Below are positions 27,034-35,082 of a stretch of DNA of 64,000 nucleotides, piece after piece. The notes beneath the pieces are model-generated. The model was not told the origin of the DNA, made no database searches, and saw only the letters and a list, made by a program, of their open reading frames with translations. The stretch's first letter is position 1. Every line of letters starts with the position of its first letter. A program made the position numbers and the translations under genes. This DNA comes from Pseudomonadales bacterium (GTDB taxonomy: Bacteria; Pseudomonadota; Gammaproteobacteria; Pseudomonadales; Azotimanducaceae): NCBI GenBank assembly GCA_019634925.1, contig JAHCAL010000001.1, forward strand, positions 310,001 to 374,000, given 5' to 3'.

Positions 27034-28275
27034 GTGCGCGAGCTCACGACCGATTGTTGCATCGCCGGTGGCGGTCCCGCCGGCATGGTGCTGGGCTACC
27101 TGCTCGCGCGGCAGGGCGTCGACGTGATCGTGCTGGAAAAGCACGGCGATTTCCTGCGTGACTTCCGCGGCGACACCGTGCATCCCTCCACCCTGCAGGC
27201 TTTCCACGAGATGGGTGTGCTCGACCGCCTGCTCGAGCGGCCGCACCAGCGCACCGAGACGGTCTCGGTGATCATCGAGGGCAGGCCGTTCCGGGTCGCC
27301 GACTTCCGCCGCCTCCCGGTCGTGGCGCCGTACATCGCCATGATGCCGCAGTGGGATTTTCTCGATCGGCTCGCCGAGGCCGGACGCGGTTTGCCCGGCT
27401 TCCGCCTGCTGATGTCCGCAGAAGCAATGGCGTGCCGCGTCGACGCCGGCGCGGTCACCGGAATCGATGCCGTGACGGCCGATGGACCGATGACGATCCA
27501 TGCCTCGCTGACCGTTGCCGCCGACGGCCGCGCTTCACGGCTGCGGGACGATAGCGGGCTGCCGCTGCGGGACATCGGCGCGCCCATCGACGTGTTCTGG
27601 TTCCAGCTGAGCCGTCGCGGCCCGGCCAGCGCCGAGTCGCTCGGGCGCGTCTCACAGGATGGCGTGCTGGTCCTCATCAATCGTGGCGACTACTGGCAAT
27701 GCGCGCTGCCGTTCCCGAAAGGCAGCGAAGCAGCGCTGCGTGCGGCCGGCCTGCCGGCTTTCCGCGAGCGCATTGCACGCATCGCGCCGAACCTGGCGGA
27801 GAGCGTGGCGGAGCTCGACAGCTGGGAAGTCGTAATGCTGTTGTCGGTGCAGGTGAACCGGCTGGAGCGCTGGTGGCGCGACGGCCTGCTCTTCATCGGT
27901 GACGCGGCGCACGCCATGTCACCGGTCGGCGGCGTCGGCATCAACCTGGCGGTGCAGGACGCCATCGCCGCGGCGCGAATCCTCGGCACGCCGCTGCGCG
28001 ACGGTACGTTGACGACAGAGCATCTTGCCGCCGTGCAGCGGCGGCGTGAACGTCCGGCCCAGCTCACCCAGGCTGCGCAGGTGTTCGCGCACAAGCGCGT
28101 GCTGGTGCCCGCACTGTCCGCGGCTGCGTCCATTCGGCCACCGCTGCTACTGCGGCTGCTGCAATGGCTGCCGGTGCTGCAGCGCCTGCCGGCGCGCGCC
28201 ATCGGCATGGGCCTGCGGCCGGAGCATTGGGACGCCCGACTCGATTGGAAGTATCCCGCAGGACTCGATCGCTGA
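27034..28275 (+). CDS. FAD-dependent aromatic-ring monooxygenase (PHBH/UbiH fold)
   Basis: 413 residues from the GTG at 27034, preferred over the GTG at 27007 because GAGAGG lies 6 bp before it and the protein then starts MRELTTDCCIAGGGPAGMVLGYLL (FAD GxGxxG). Later motifs: VAADGRASRLR (DG motif) and LLFIGDAAHAMSPVGGVGINLAVQDA (GD motif). These define group A flavoprotein hydroxylases. The C-terminal 50 residues (LLRLLQWLPVLQRLPARAIG) form an amphipathic helix suggesting membrane contact. Substrate unknown. Confidence 0.88.
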   Translation: MRELTTDCCIAGGGPAGMVLGYLLARQGVDVIVLEKHGDFLRDFRGDTVHPSTLQAFHEMGVLDRLLERPHQRTETVSVIIEGRPFRVADFRRLPVVAPYIAMMPQWDFLDRLAEAGRGLPGFRLLMSAEAMACRVDAGAVTGIDAVTADGPMTIHASLTVAADGRASRLRDDSGLPLRDIGAPIDVFWFQLSRRGPASAESLGRVSQDGVLVLINRGDYWQCALPFPKGSEAALRAAGLPAFRERIARIAPNLAESVAELDSWEVVMLLSVQVNRLERWWRDGLLFIGDAAHAMSPVGGVGINLAVQDAIAAARILGTPLRDGTLTTEHLAAVQRRRERPAQLTQAAQVFAHKRVLVPALSAAASIRPPLLLRLLQWLPVLQRLPARAIGMGLRPEHWDARLDWKYPAGLDR

Positions 28276-28320
28276 TATCGAACGTCGCCCTCGATTCAAT
28301 CGACACGCCATCGAACGGCC

Positions 28321-29694
28321 TCAACCAGGACCCAGAATAGTCGAGCCGAGCAACGTGAAACCGAGCCCCAACATCGCACACACCGCCAGCACGCGGAGGA
28401 TGTCCTGCTTGAACCGCCATAGCGCGACGAAAGCCGCCAGCGCCACAACGGCCGGGAACCACTCGAAGCCGCCGGCGAACGGGGCGTCCATGGAGGCCCG
28501 TGGCCACAGTACGTGCCAGCCGAAGAACAACGCGAGGTTGAGGATCACCCCCACGACCGCCGCCGTGATGGCGGAGAGCGGCGCCGTGAACTTCAGGTCT
28601 CCGTGCGTGGACTCCACCAGCGGCCCGCCCGCCAGGATGAACACAAAGGACGGCAGAAAGGTGAAGAAGGTCGCCACGCTGGCGCCGATGAAACCGGCGA
28701 GAAACAGGTTTTCCGACCCGAAGACCTCCTGCGTCCACGCCCCGACGAAGCCGACGAAGGCCACGATCATGATCAGGGGGCCGGGGGTGGATTCGCCGAG
28801 CGCGAGGCCGTCGATCATCTGCGCACCGGTGAGCCAGCCGTAGGTGTCGACACCGCCCTGATACACGTACGGCAGTACCGCGTAGGCGCCGCCGAAGGTC
28901 ACCAGCGCTGCCTTGGTGAAGAACACTCCGATGTCGCTCAGCGTCCCGGACGGCAGCAGCCACATCATGCTCGTCCACAGCACGAACCCCACGCCGAGCA
29001 GCTTTACCAGATGCGCCGTGCTGTGGTGGGTGTGCGGCAGTCGGGTGGCGTCATCGATGACCGCCGCGCCCCAGCTTTTCTCCGCCGCGCCGTGGCCGCC
29101 ACCCACTGCGAACTTGGCCGGCAGCCACTTGCCGCCCGCCATGCCCAAGAGCGCCGCGCCGAGCACGATGAATAGAAAGGGAACGCGGAACACGAAGATC
29201 GCCACGAAGGACAGCGCCGCAATGCCCCACATCACCTCGTTCGTGAGCGCCCGCGCGCCGATGCGCGACGCCGCGACGATGACGATGGCCACCACCGCTG
29301 GCTTGATGCCGGCGAACACCCCCTGTACCAGCGGCACGTCGCCATACGCCAGGTACACCCACGTCAGGATCGCGAGGATGAACAGCGACGGCAGGACGAA
29401 CAGTGCCCCGGCCACGATACCCCCCCAGGTGCGGTGCAGCAGCCAGCCGATGTAGATCGCCAGCTGCTGCGCCTCCGGGCCGGGCAGCACCATGCAGTAG
29501 TTGAGCGCATGCAGAAACCGGCGCTCCGAGATCCAGCGGCGCTTCTCGACCAGCTCCTGATGCATGATCGAAATCTGCCCGGCCGGCCCGCCGAAGCTGA
29601 TGAAGCCGAGCTTGAGCCACCACAGGAAGGCTTCGGAAAAAGTCGGGTGAGGCGGTGCGTCGGCCGCCGTGGTGGCGGCGTTCTCGTCTGTCAT
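28321..29694 (-). CDS. chrA: Chromate transporter, two-domain CHR family
   Basis: 457 residues from the ATG at 29694 (MTDENAATTAADAPPHPTFSEA). Both CHR domains are visible: LGFISFGGPAGQISIMHQELV with LPGPEAQQLAIYIGWLLH, and LVTFGGAYAVLPYVYQ with LGESTPGPLIMIVAFVG. About 10-12 TM helices. Exports chromate at the expense of the proton gradient or chromate/sulfate exchange. Placement in a sulfate-rich neighbourhood is of note because chromate enters through sulfate transporters. Confidence 0.92.
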   Translation of the reverse strand: MTDENAATTAADAPPHPTFSEAFLWWLKLGFISFGGPAGQISIMHQELVEKRRWISERRFLHALNYCMVLPGPEAQQLAIYIGWLLHRTWGGIVAGALFVLPSLFILAILTWVYLAYGDVPLVQGVFAGIKPAVVAIVIVAASRIGARALTNEVMWGIAALSFVAIFVFRVPFLFIVLGAALLGMAGGKWLPAKFAVGGGHGAAEKSWGAAVIDDATRLPHTHHSTAHLVKLLGVGFVLWTSMMWLLPSGTLSDIGVFFTKAALVTFGGAYAVLPYVYQGGVDTYGWLTGAQMIDGLALGESTPGPLIMIVAFVGFVGAWTQEVFGSENLFLAGFIGASVATFFTFLPSFVFILAGGPLVESTHGDLKFTAPLSAITAAVVGVILNLALFFGWHVLWPRASMDAPFAGGFEWFPAVVALAAFVALWRFKQDILRVLAVCAMLGLGFTLLGSTILGPG

Positions 29695-29810
29695 GAGAGT
29701 CCGGAGAGGTGGCGGGACCGGACCGAGTGTACTGCAGTCGCGCGACGGTTGATTGAGGCGCGTCGTGGCTTTCGAGCGGGCATGACCCATGCTCGGGTTT
29801 CCATGCCTGC

Positions 29811-30734
29811 TCAAGGGCCGGCGCGCGCGATCTCCCGGAGTACCGAGCGTGTCCGCCCGGCCGATCCCGACCCAGCCGGGAGTTCGAGTGCCGCGAGATC
29901 TGTGACGCCGGCGTCGGCGTATGCGCGGAGGACCTCACGAACATGATCTTCGCCGCCGATCACGCACAGATCGCCGGGTTCACGCACGCCTTCACGCGAC
30001 AGAGCGTCCCTGTACGATGGCAGCTCCCCGTAAAAAGCGAGGCGCTTCGACACCGCCTGTCGTACCGCGTCAGCTTCATCCGTCACGCAGATCGGTACCG
30101 TTGCAATGATTCGCGGCGCGCCTCGACCCGCGCGATCAGCTGCTTCCCGCAATAGCGGCCCGATGTGATCGCGAATCGTGCGCGGGCCCACCCAGGAGAG
30201 TGAGGTGCCATCGGCCAGCTCACCGGCGATCTTCAGCATGTGCGGCCCGAGCGCCGCGATGACGACGTGGCAGCGGCGCTGCGGGCGGACGAACGTGCGT
30301 GCGCGGCAGGTCAGCATGTGGCCGTCAAAGGCAACTTCTCCGCGCTCGAGCAACGGCAGCAGGATCGACAGAAACTCGCGCGTGTGGCGCGCAGGGCGTT
30401 CGAGTTCGAGCCCAAGCTCGGCAAGCATCGATGCATGCGAAACGCCGATGCCCAGCGTAAAACCGCCCGACAGGGCGTCGGATGCGGTCAGCACCTGCGA
30501 GGCGAGCGCCATCGGGTGGCGTGGGTAGGTCGGAACCACGGCAGTCCCCAACTCGAGACCCGGCACTGCAATGCCGACCATGGCGAGGGCCGTGACGGCA
30601 TCCACCCCGCCGGTTATATGCTCGCCAAGCCAGAACTGAGCGAAGCCGTCACGTTGGGCGCCACGCGCGCATTCGATGATGCGATCGATCGACCCGGTCG
30701 CGAGCAGTGATGTCGCGCTGATTCCGATTCTCAA
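29811..30734 (-). CDS. LLM-class (F420- or FMN-dependent) flavin oxidoreductase
   Basis: 307 residues with a bacterial luciferase-like TIM barrel: FAQFWLGEHITGGVDAVTALAMVG, LELGTAVVPTYPRHPMALASQ, SGGFTLGIGVSH, ADGTSLSWVGPRTIRDHIGPLL, DLCVIGGEDHVREVLRAYADAGVTDLA. The pattern is closest to the LLM F420-dependent subgroup known from mycobacteria. Whether this organism makes F420 cannot be seen here, so FMN use is also possible. Lies 34 bp after the beta-lactamase-fold gene on the same strand. Confidence 0.83.
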   Translation of the reverse strand: MRIGISATSLLATGSIDRIIECARGAQRDGFAQFWLGEHITGGVDAVTALAMVGIAVPGLELGTAVVPTYPRHPMALASQVLTASDALSGGFTLGIGVSHASMLAELGLELERPARHTREFLSILLPLLERGEVAFDGHMLTCRARTFVRPQRRCHVVIAALGPHMLKIAGELADGTSLSWVGPRTIRDHIGPLLREAADRAGRGAPRIIATVPICVTDEADAVRQAVSKRLAFYGELPSYRDALSREGVREPGDLCVIGGEDHVREVLRAYADAGVTDLAALELPAGSGSAGRTRSVLREIARAGP

Positions 30735-30768
30735 GTCGATTCACCACAGCCCGGCGGGCGCCGGCGAT

Positions 30769-31932
30769 TCACAGATCCTCCAACGATCGGTAGAGCGCGT
30801 CCACCAGCCGCATACTCCTAGGATCACCGTGCAGGTTGGCATCCATCTGGTTCAGGACATAACCGACGGAAAGACGTGCCTGCGGATCGGCGTATCCCAT
30901 GGATCCACCCCAGCCACTGTGCCCGAACGCGACCGGGTTCGGCCCGTACCAGCGCCGTGGATTGTTGCCGAAGAATCCCGCGGCGCCCCAGCGAACGTCC
31001 GTGCCCAGATTCATGTCGATGCCCACGAAGCGGGGCGTGACCGCTCTCGAGATCGCGCCGGCGCTCAGTACCGAGCGCCCAGCGTAGCGACCCTCGAGGG
31101 CGAAGGGTGCGTAGAGGCGTGCGATGGCGCGTGCGTTGCCTGTGCCGTTGAGGGCCGCGAGTTCGGCCGACTGGAAATCGCGGCGGTTCGCAACCCCGGC
31201 CTCGATGATCGGATTCCCGAGGGTGAGCCGCAGAATCTCGGTCATCTCGGCGAGCGTCTGCACCGGCTCGCCGCGTGGCGCGATCATCTCGGCGACGTCG
31301 GGCAATCGGGCGTCCGGCACGCCGATGTGGTACTGGGCGTCGAGGGGCCGGGCCAGTTCCTGCTGCAGGAACTCGTTCAGGGTCATGCCGCCGGCCACCC
31401 GGCGGACCAGTTCTCCCGCAAGGAAGCCCCAGGTGATCGCGTGGTAACCGGCGTTGCTCCCCGGTTCCCAGAGCGGCGATGCCGCCGCGATCAGCGCGGT
31501 GATGCGGTCCCAATCGAAGAGATCTTCAATGGTGAGCGCCGTGCGCAGGCCGGATAGGCCGGCCTGGTGCGACAGGGCGGTCGCCACCGTCACGTCCCGC
31601 TTGCCCTCGGCCGCGAACGCCGGCCAGTAGTGCGCCACGGGCGTGTCGTAGTCGATGGCGCCGCGATCTTCCAGCACGCTGATGCAGATGGCGCCGATCC
31701 CTTTGGTTGTGGAGAACGTGTTGACGATGGTGTCGGGTGTCCACGGCCGACTGCGCGCCGCATCGGCCCAGCCCCCGTAGAGATCCACGACGCACTGGCC
31801 CTCGTGAACGACGGAGAATGCGGCGCCGACTTCCGGGCACTCGGTGTCCTCGTCGAAATTCCGGGCGAACGCCTTCCTGACCCGCTCGAATCCGGGCGCC
31901 GTGTACCCCTTGATATCGATAGCTCCGCTCAT
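30769..31932 (-). CDS. Serine hydrolase of the beta-lactamase/EstB family
   Basis: 387 residues from the ATG at 31932. A GTG at 31959 would add 9 residues and overlap the receptor stop as GTGA, so coupled translation from there is a real alternative. SxxK motif in NTFSTTKGIG (Ser74, Lys77); a Tyr motif NAGYHAITWGFLAGELV; and the C-terminal FGHSGWGGSMGYADP (HxG equivalent). This is the class C-fold esterase pattern of EstB-type proteins, not a classic beta-lactamase. No signal peptide, so cytoplasmic. Follows a TonB receptor, suggesting it hydrolyses the imported ester. Confidence 0.88.
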   Translation of the reverse strand: MSGAIDIKGYTAPGFERVRKAFARNFDEDTECPEVGAAFSVVHEGQCVVDLYGGWADAARSRPWTPDTIVNTFSTTKGIGAICISVLEDRGAIDYDTPVAHYWPAFAAEGKRDVTVATALSHQAGLSGLRTALTIEDLFDWDRITALIAAASPLWEPGSNAGYHAITWGFLAGELVRRVAGGMTLNEFLQQELARPLDAQYHIGVPDARLPDVAEMIAPRGEPVQTLAEMTEILRLTLGNPIIEAGVANRRDFQSAELAALNGTGNARAIARLYAPFALEGRYAGRSVLSAGAISRAVTPRFVGIDMNLGTDVRWGAAGFFGNNPRRWYGPNPVAFGHSGWGGSMGYADPQARLSVGYVLNQMDANLHGDPRSMRLVDALYRSLEDL

Positions 31933-31955
31933 GACCGCACCCCGCTGTTCATTCG

Positions 31956-34079
31956 TCACTCGAACCGGTACCGGGCCTCGACGCCATAGGTTCGCGGTGC
32001 GCCATATAGCTCGAGCGTTCCCGCGTTGATGCCCGAAACGGTCGTGGCGAGTTCGTATTCCTGATCCGTCAGATTCTTGCCGAAGGCTGCAACCTCCCAG
32101 CGCTGCCCCGGCAATACGAACGCGATGCGCGCGTTCAGCAGGTCGTACTGGCCGCCCTGCGCATAGTCGGTATTGAACGAAGTGAAATAGAAGTCGTCCT
32201 GGTACTGATATTCGATTCGTGTCGAGAGCTGCGCGCCTGACGCGAAAGGCTGATCGTATTGTGCAACCACGCTTGCGGTGAACTTGGGGGCTCTCGGCAG
32301 GTCGTTGTTCTCGAGATCAAGCACCCCGAGCTCTGGGCGGAACGTGTCCAGTGCCTGGTACCGGGTGAACTCCGCATCCAGATAGGCCAATGCGACGCTC
32401 AGGCTCATGTGTGCACCGATCAGTGCCGTTGCCTCCAGTTCGATCCCCCGTCCTTCCGCATCCGCCGCGTTCTCGATGAACGTCTGGCCGACCGCGAACT
32501 GGGTCACCTGAAGATCGTCGTAGTTGTACTGGAAGGCCGCGAGATTGGTCTGAAGTCGATCTTCGAAGAAGCGCGATTTCACGCCCACCTCGTAGTTCCA
32601 GACGTACTCGGGGTCATAGGCCGCAACCTGCAGGCTGCCCGTGTTGATCCCGCCCGCCTTGAATCCGCGCGCAACGGACAGGTACACGAGGCTGGCGTCG
32701 CTCACCTGGTAGTCGATCACGAATCGAGGCGTCCACGCCTGCCAGTCGTCGTCGACGTCGACGTTTCCAACCACGAAGAAGGTCTGCTCGGTCGAACCTT
32801 TTTTCTCGTCGTCGCTGTAGCGCAAGCCCGCCGTCAAGGTCAGTCGGTCGGTGAGCGCGTAGGAGATCTGTCCGAACAGTGCGTACGCAGTGGTCTCCTG
32901 TTCGGAGACGAATCGGATGGTGGTGGCGAACGGCGGAATCGGGAAGATGTAGTCGAGGTCTGCGTTCTCGTGGAAATAGTATGCGCCGGCCAGCCACTGC
33001 AGGCGATCGTCGTCCGCCGAGGCGATCTGCAGCTCCTGGCTGAACTGACTCGCATCCTCGTGCAGGTCTTCGTTGACGAGGAAGAAGTCCGTCCCGTCTA
33101 GGTCGCTGCGGAGGTCAAAGCTGGAGCGGCGCCAGGCCGTGATCGCGGTCACGCTGAATCCCTCCAGGTCCCAGTTCAGGCGCGCGCTCAGCCCCGACGC
33201 ATCGACATCCTGATCGCTCGGCCCGTCCACGTAGATCTTCCATGGGTCGTCGCTCAACCGTCCCCCGAGCGCTGCTGCCGTCCCCGGGATATCTCCGGGC
33301 CGGAACATCGGACCGGTGTCGTCCTGCTTCATGTAGTCCCCGGCAACGGCCAGGGTGAGCGACTCGGAAAGGTCGAAGTCGAGCTGGCCGCGTACCGAAC
33401 GCGTCCGCGCATCCTCGAGTGACTTGCCATTCAGGAGATTGTCGAGATAGCCGTCGCGTTCGTCACTTACGACCGCTATCCGCCCACGCACGCCGGGCCG
33501 ACCCAGCGGGCCGCTCGCCATGGCGCTGATGCGCACGCGGTCGTAGTTCCCCACCAGGCCCGCGAACTCGCTTTCGAAGGTGTCCGTGGGCGTGTTCGAG
33601 ATGAGATTCACGGAGCCGCCGGTAGCGTTCCGCCCGTACAGCGTGCCTTGTGGGCCCCGGAGTACCTCCACCCTCGCGAGATCGAGAAACACGGCGTCGT
33701 TGACGAACGGTCGCGCGACGTACACCCCATCCACGTGGAACGCGACGCCGGGCTCGCCCCCCATGTTGATCTGTTCGAGGCCGATCCCGCGCATGTTGAG
33801 CTGGGCGAAGTTCGACACCTGGGTGTAGTTGAGCCCCGGCGAATAGGGGGCCACGTCCTGGATACTGCGGACCGTGCTCGCCTTGAGAAACTCGTCGTTG
33901 AACACCGAGATCGCGACCGGCGTCTTCTGCAGGGAGGACTCGCGGCGTTCGGCGGTTACGATGACCTCCTCGATGACGCCAGGTCCGGGCTGCGGGGTCT
34001 CCGCGGCGCAAACGTGGAAGGCAACGACACAGAGCCAGGGCGCGGCGACCCGCAGCACCCCCCTTGCATAAGATCCCAT
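31956..34079 (-). CDS. TonB-dependent receptor
   Basis: 707 residues from the ATG at 34079, preceded by GGGGAGAGAGG and starting a signal peptide (VLRVAAPWLCVVAFHVCAAE). TonB box/plug region PGVIEEVIVTAERRESSLQKTPVAISVF; plug motifs LNMRGIGLEQ and EVLRGPQGTLYGRNATGGSVNLIS; barrel to C-terminal YGVEARYRFE. Typical of the catabolic TonB receptor class in gamma/alphaproteobacteria taking up hydrophobic or aromatic compounds. Two inverted repeats upstream (34107-34124 and 34153-34169) suggest TetR-type repression. Likely coupled to the downstream serine hydrolase. Confidence 0.9.
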   Translation of the reverse strand: MGSYARGVLRVAAPWLCVVAFHVCAAETPQPGPGVIEEVIVTAERRESSLQKTPVAISVFNDEFLKASTVRSIQDVAPYSPGLNYTQVSNFAQLNMRGIGLEQINMGGEPGVAFHVDGVYVARPFVNDAVFLDLARVEVLRGPQGTLYGRNATGGSVNLISNTPTDTFESEFAGLVGNYDRVRISAMASGPLGRPGVRGRIAVVSDERDGYLDNLLNGKSLEDARTRSVRGQLDFDLSESLTLAVAGDYMKQDDTGPMFRPGDIPGTAAALGGRLSDDPWKIYVDGPSDQDVDASGLSARLNWDLEGFSVTAITAWRRSSFDLRSDLDGTDFFLVNEDLHEDASQFSQELQIASADDDRLQWLAGAYYFHENADLDYIFPIPPFATTIRFVSEQETTAYALFGQISYALTDRLTLTAGLRYSDDEKKGSTEQTFFVVGNVDVDDDWQAWTPRFVIDYQVSDASLVYLSVARGFKAGGINTGSLQVAAYDPEYVWNYEVGVKSRFFEDRLQTNLAAFQYNYDDLQVTQFAVGQTFIENAADAEGRGIELEATALIGAHMSLSVALAYLDAEFTRYQALDTFRPELGVLDLENNDLPRAPKFTASVVAQYDQPFASGAQLSTRIEYQYQDDFYFTSFNTDYAQGGQYDLLNARIAFVLPGQRWEVAAFGKNLTDQEYELATTVSGINAGTLELYGAPRTYGVEARYRFE

Positions 34080-34106
34080 AGCCTCTCTCCCCTCACGTCG
34101 GTTTCG

Positions 34107-34124
34107 ATTGAGCGGACGCTCAAT
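34107..34124. promoter_or_regulatory. 18-bp inverted repeat upstream of TonB receptor
   Basis: ATTGAGCG-GA-CGCTCAAT is a perfect palindrome ending 28 bp before the receptor start. Its 16-bp core is one mismatch from the palindrome at 22813-22828, so a common regulator is possible. Confidence 0.55.
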
Positions 34125-34152
34125 GCCGCCAAAGTATCTGGCGTATTTGCAA

Positions 34153-34169
34153 TTTGCATAATGTACAAA
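34153..34169. promoter_or_regulatory. Candidate TetR operator 1
   Basis: TTTGCATAATGTACAAA, sharing TTTG and GTACAAA with the sequence at 34861-34877. Lies about 75 bp upstream of the TonB receptor gene. Confidence 0.4.
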
Positions 34170-34228
34170 CTGTAATCGAAGATCAATGGACGTTTCTAGC
34201 GCCCCTCCGCCGGCGCGTGGGTCCGTTG

Positions 34229-34858
34229 TTAGACGGGCGCGCCGGTCAGTTCGCGGACTGCCTTGATGAAGATTCGGCGCGCGTGCGCGGGATCGAATGC
34301 TTCCTTGAAGACGATGTTGTACTTGAGGCCCGATTCGATGGCCTGGGTGATCTCGGCCGCTTCGGCCGGATCGAGTGAGCGGGCGCATCCGACCCGCTCG
34401 AAGAATTGCCGCAGAATGTCTCTGATCTCCTGATCGTAACGGGCCTTGATGCGCCTGAGCTCCGTGTCATGCACCGAGATGCCGAAGATCTCCACCATGA
34501 CGCTCAAGCGTGCCGGCGTGATCCAGGGATTGCCGATGAAGAAATCGGTGAAATCCTCGAACCATTGCAGTGGATCCGCAGTATCGATGGCCCGGATCTG
34601 GCTCAGGATCTGCTCGCACGTCTGCTCCAGGTAGCTCTCGAGAATCGCGTTCTTGCCGTTGAAGTAGTAGCGGATGTGGCTGGGCGACATGCCCGCTTCC
34701 AGCGCGATGTCGGTGAGCGACGACCCGGTGAACCCCTTCTTGCGGATGCAGGCATAGAGTGCCTTCAGGATACCGCGGCGGCGTTCCTCGTTCTGAACTT
34801 CACGTCCGGCCTGTCCCGTGCCGCGTGGCGAACCCTTTCTGCCGTTCAGCTTGACCAC
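34229..34858 (-). CDS. TetR/AcrR family transcriptional regulator
   Basis: 209 residues from the GTG at 34858; the frame stays open further up and the start is uncertain. N-terminal HTH: RRRGILKALYACIRKKGFTGSSLTDIALEAGMSPSHIRYYFNGKNAILESYLE (residues about 25-75). The ligand domain carries WITPARLSVMVEIFGISVHDTELRRI, resembling BetI/FadR-like regulators. Sits between the TonB receptor and the BVMO gene; TTTG..ACAAA sites occur right before its start and in both flanking promoters, which suggests autoregulation and control of both neighbours. Confidence 0.85.
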   Translation of the reverse strand: MVKLNGRKGSPRGTGQAGREVQNEERRRGILKALYACIRKKGFTGSSLTDIALEAGMSPSHIRYYFNGKNAILESYLEQTCEQILSQIRAIDTADPLQWFEDFTDFFIGNPWITPARLSVMVEIFGISVHDTELRRIKARYDQEIRDILRQFFERVGCARSLDPAEAAEITQAIESGLKYNIVFKEAFDPAHARRIFIKAVRELTGAPV

Positions 34859-34860
34859 CC

Positions 34861-34947
34861 TTTGTCTTTCGTACAAATCCGATCTTAGCGCCAACTGCGC
34901 CTGGACCGAAGGCGCGGGCCGTAATTTTCTTTTGTATATTTTATAAA
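34861..34947. promoter_or_regulatory. Divergent tetR/BVMO control region with candidate operators 2 and 3
   Basis: TTTGTCTTTCGTACAAA (34861-34877; arms TTTGT/ACAAA) abuts the tetR start. TTTGTATATTTTATAAA (34931-34947) lies in a distinctly AT-rich patch (34922-34949) that is the obvious promoter zone in this GC-rich region. The BVMO start is about 135 bp further on. Confidence 0.4.
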
Positions 34948-35082
34948 TTGACGTATTCTGGCGGCGGTCGCCCAGCAGTGAACCAGCAGGGGAGCGGGGC
35001 GCACCCGATAACTTGGCACGTCGCAACGGGCATCAGGCTCCACGCTGGGGACAGCTGCCCGCGATCACCGGAGGAGCAGGCC

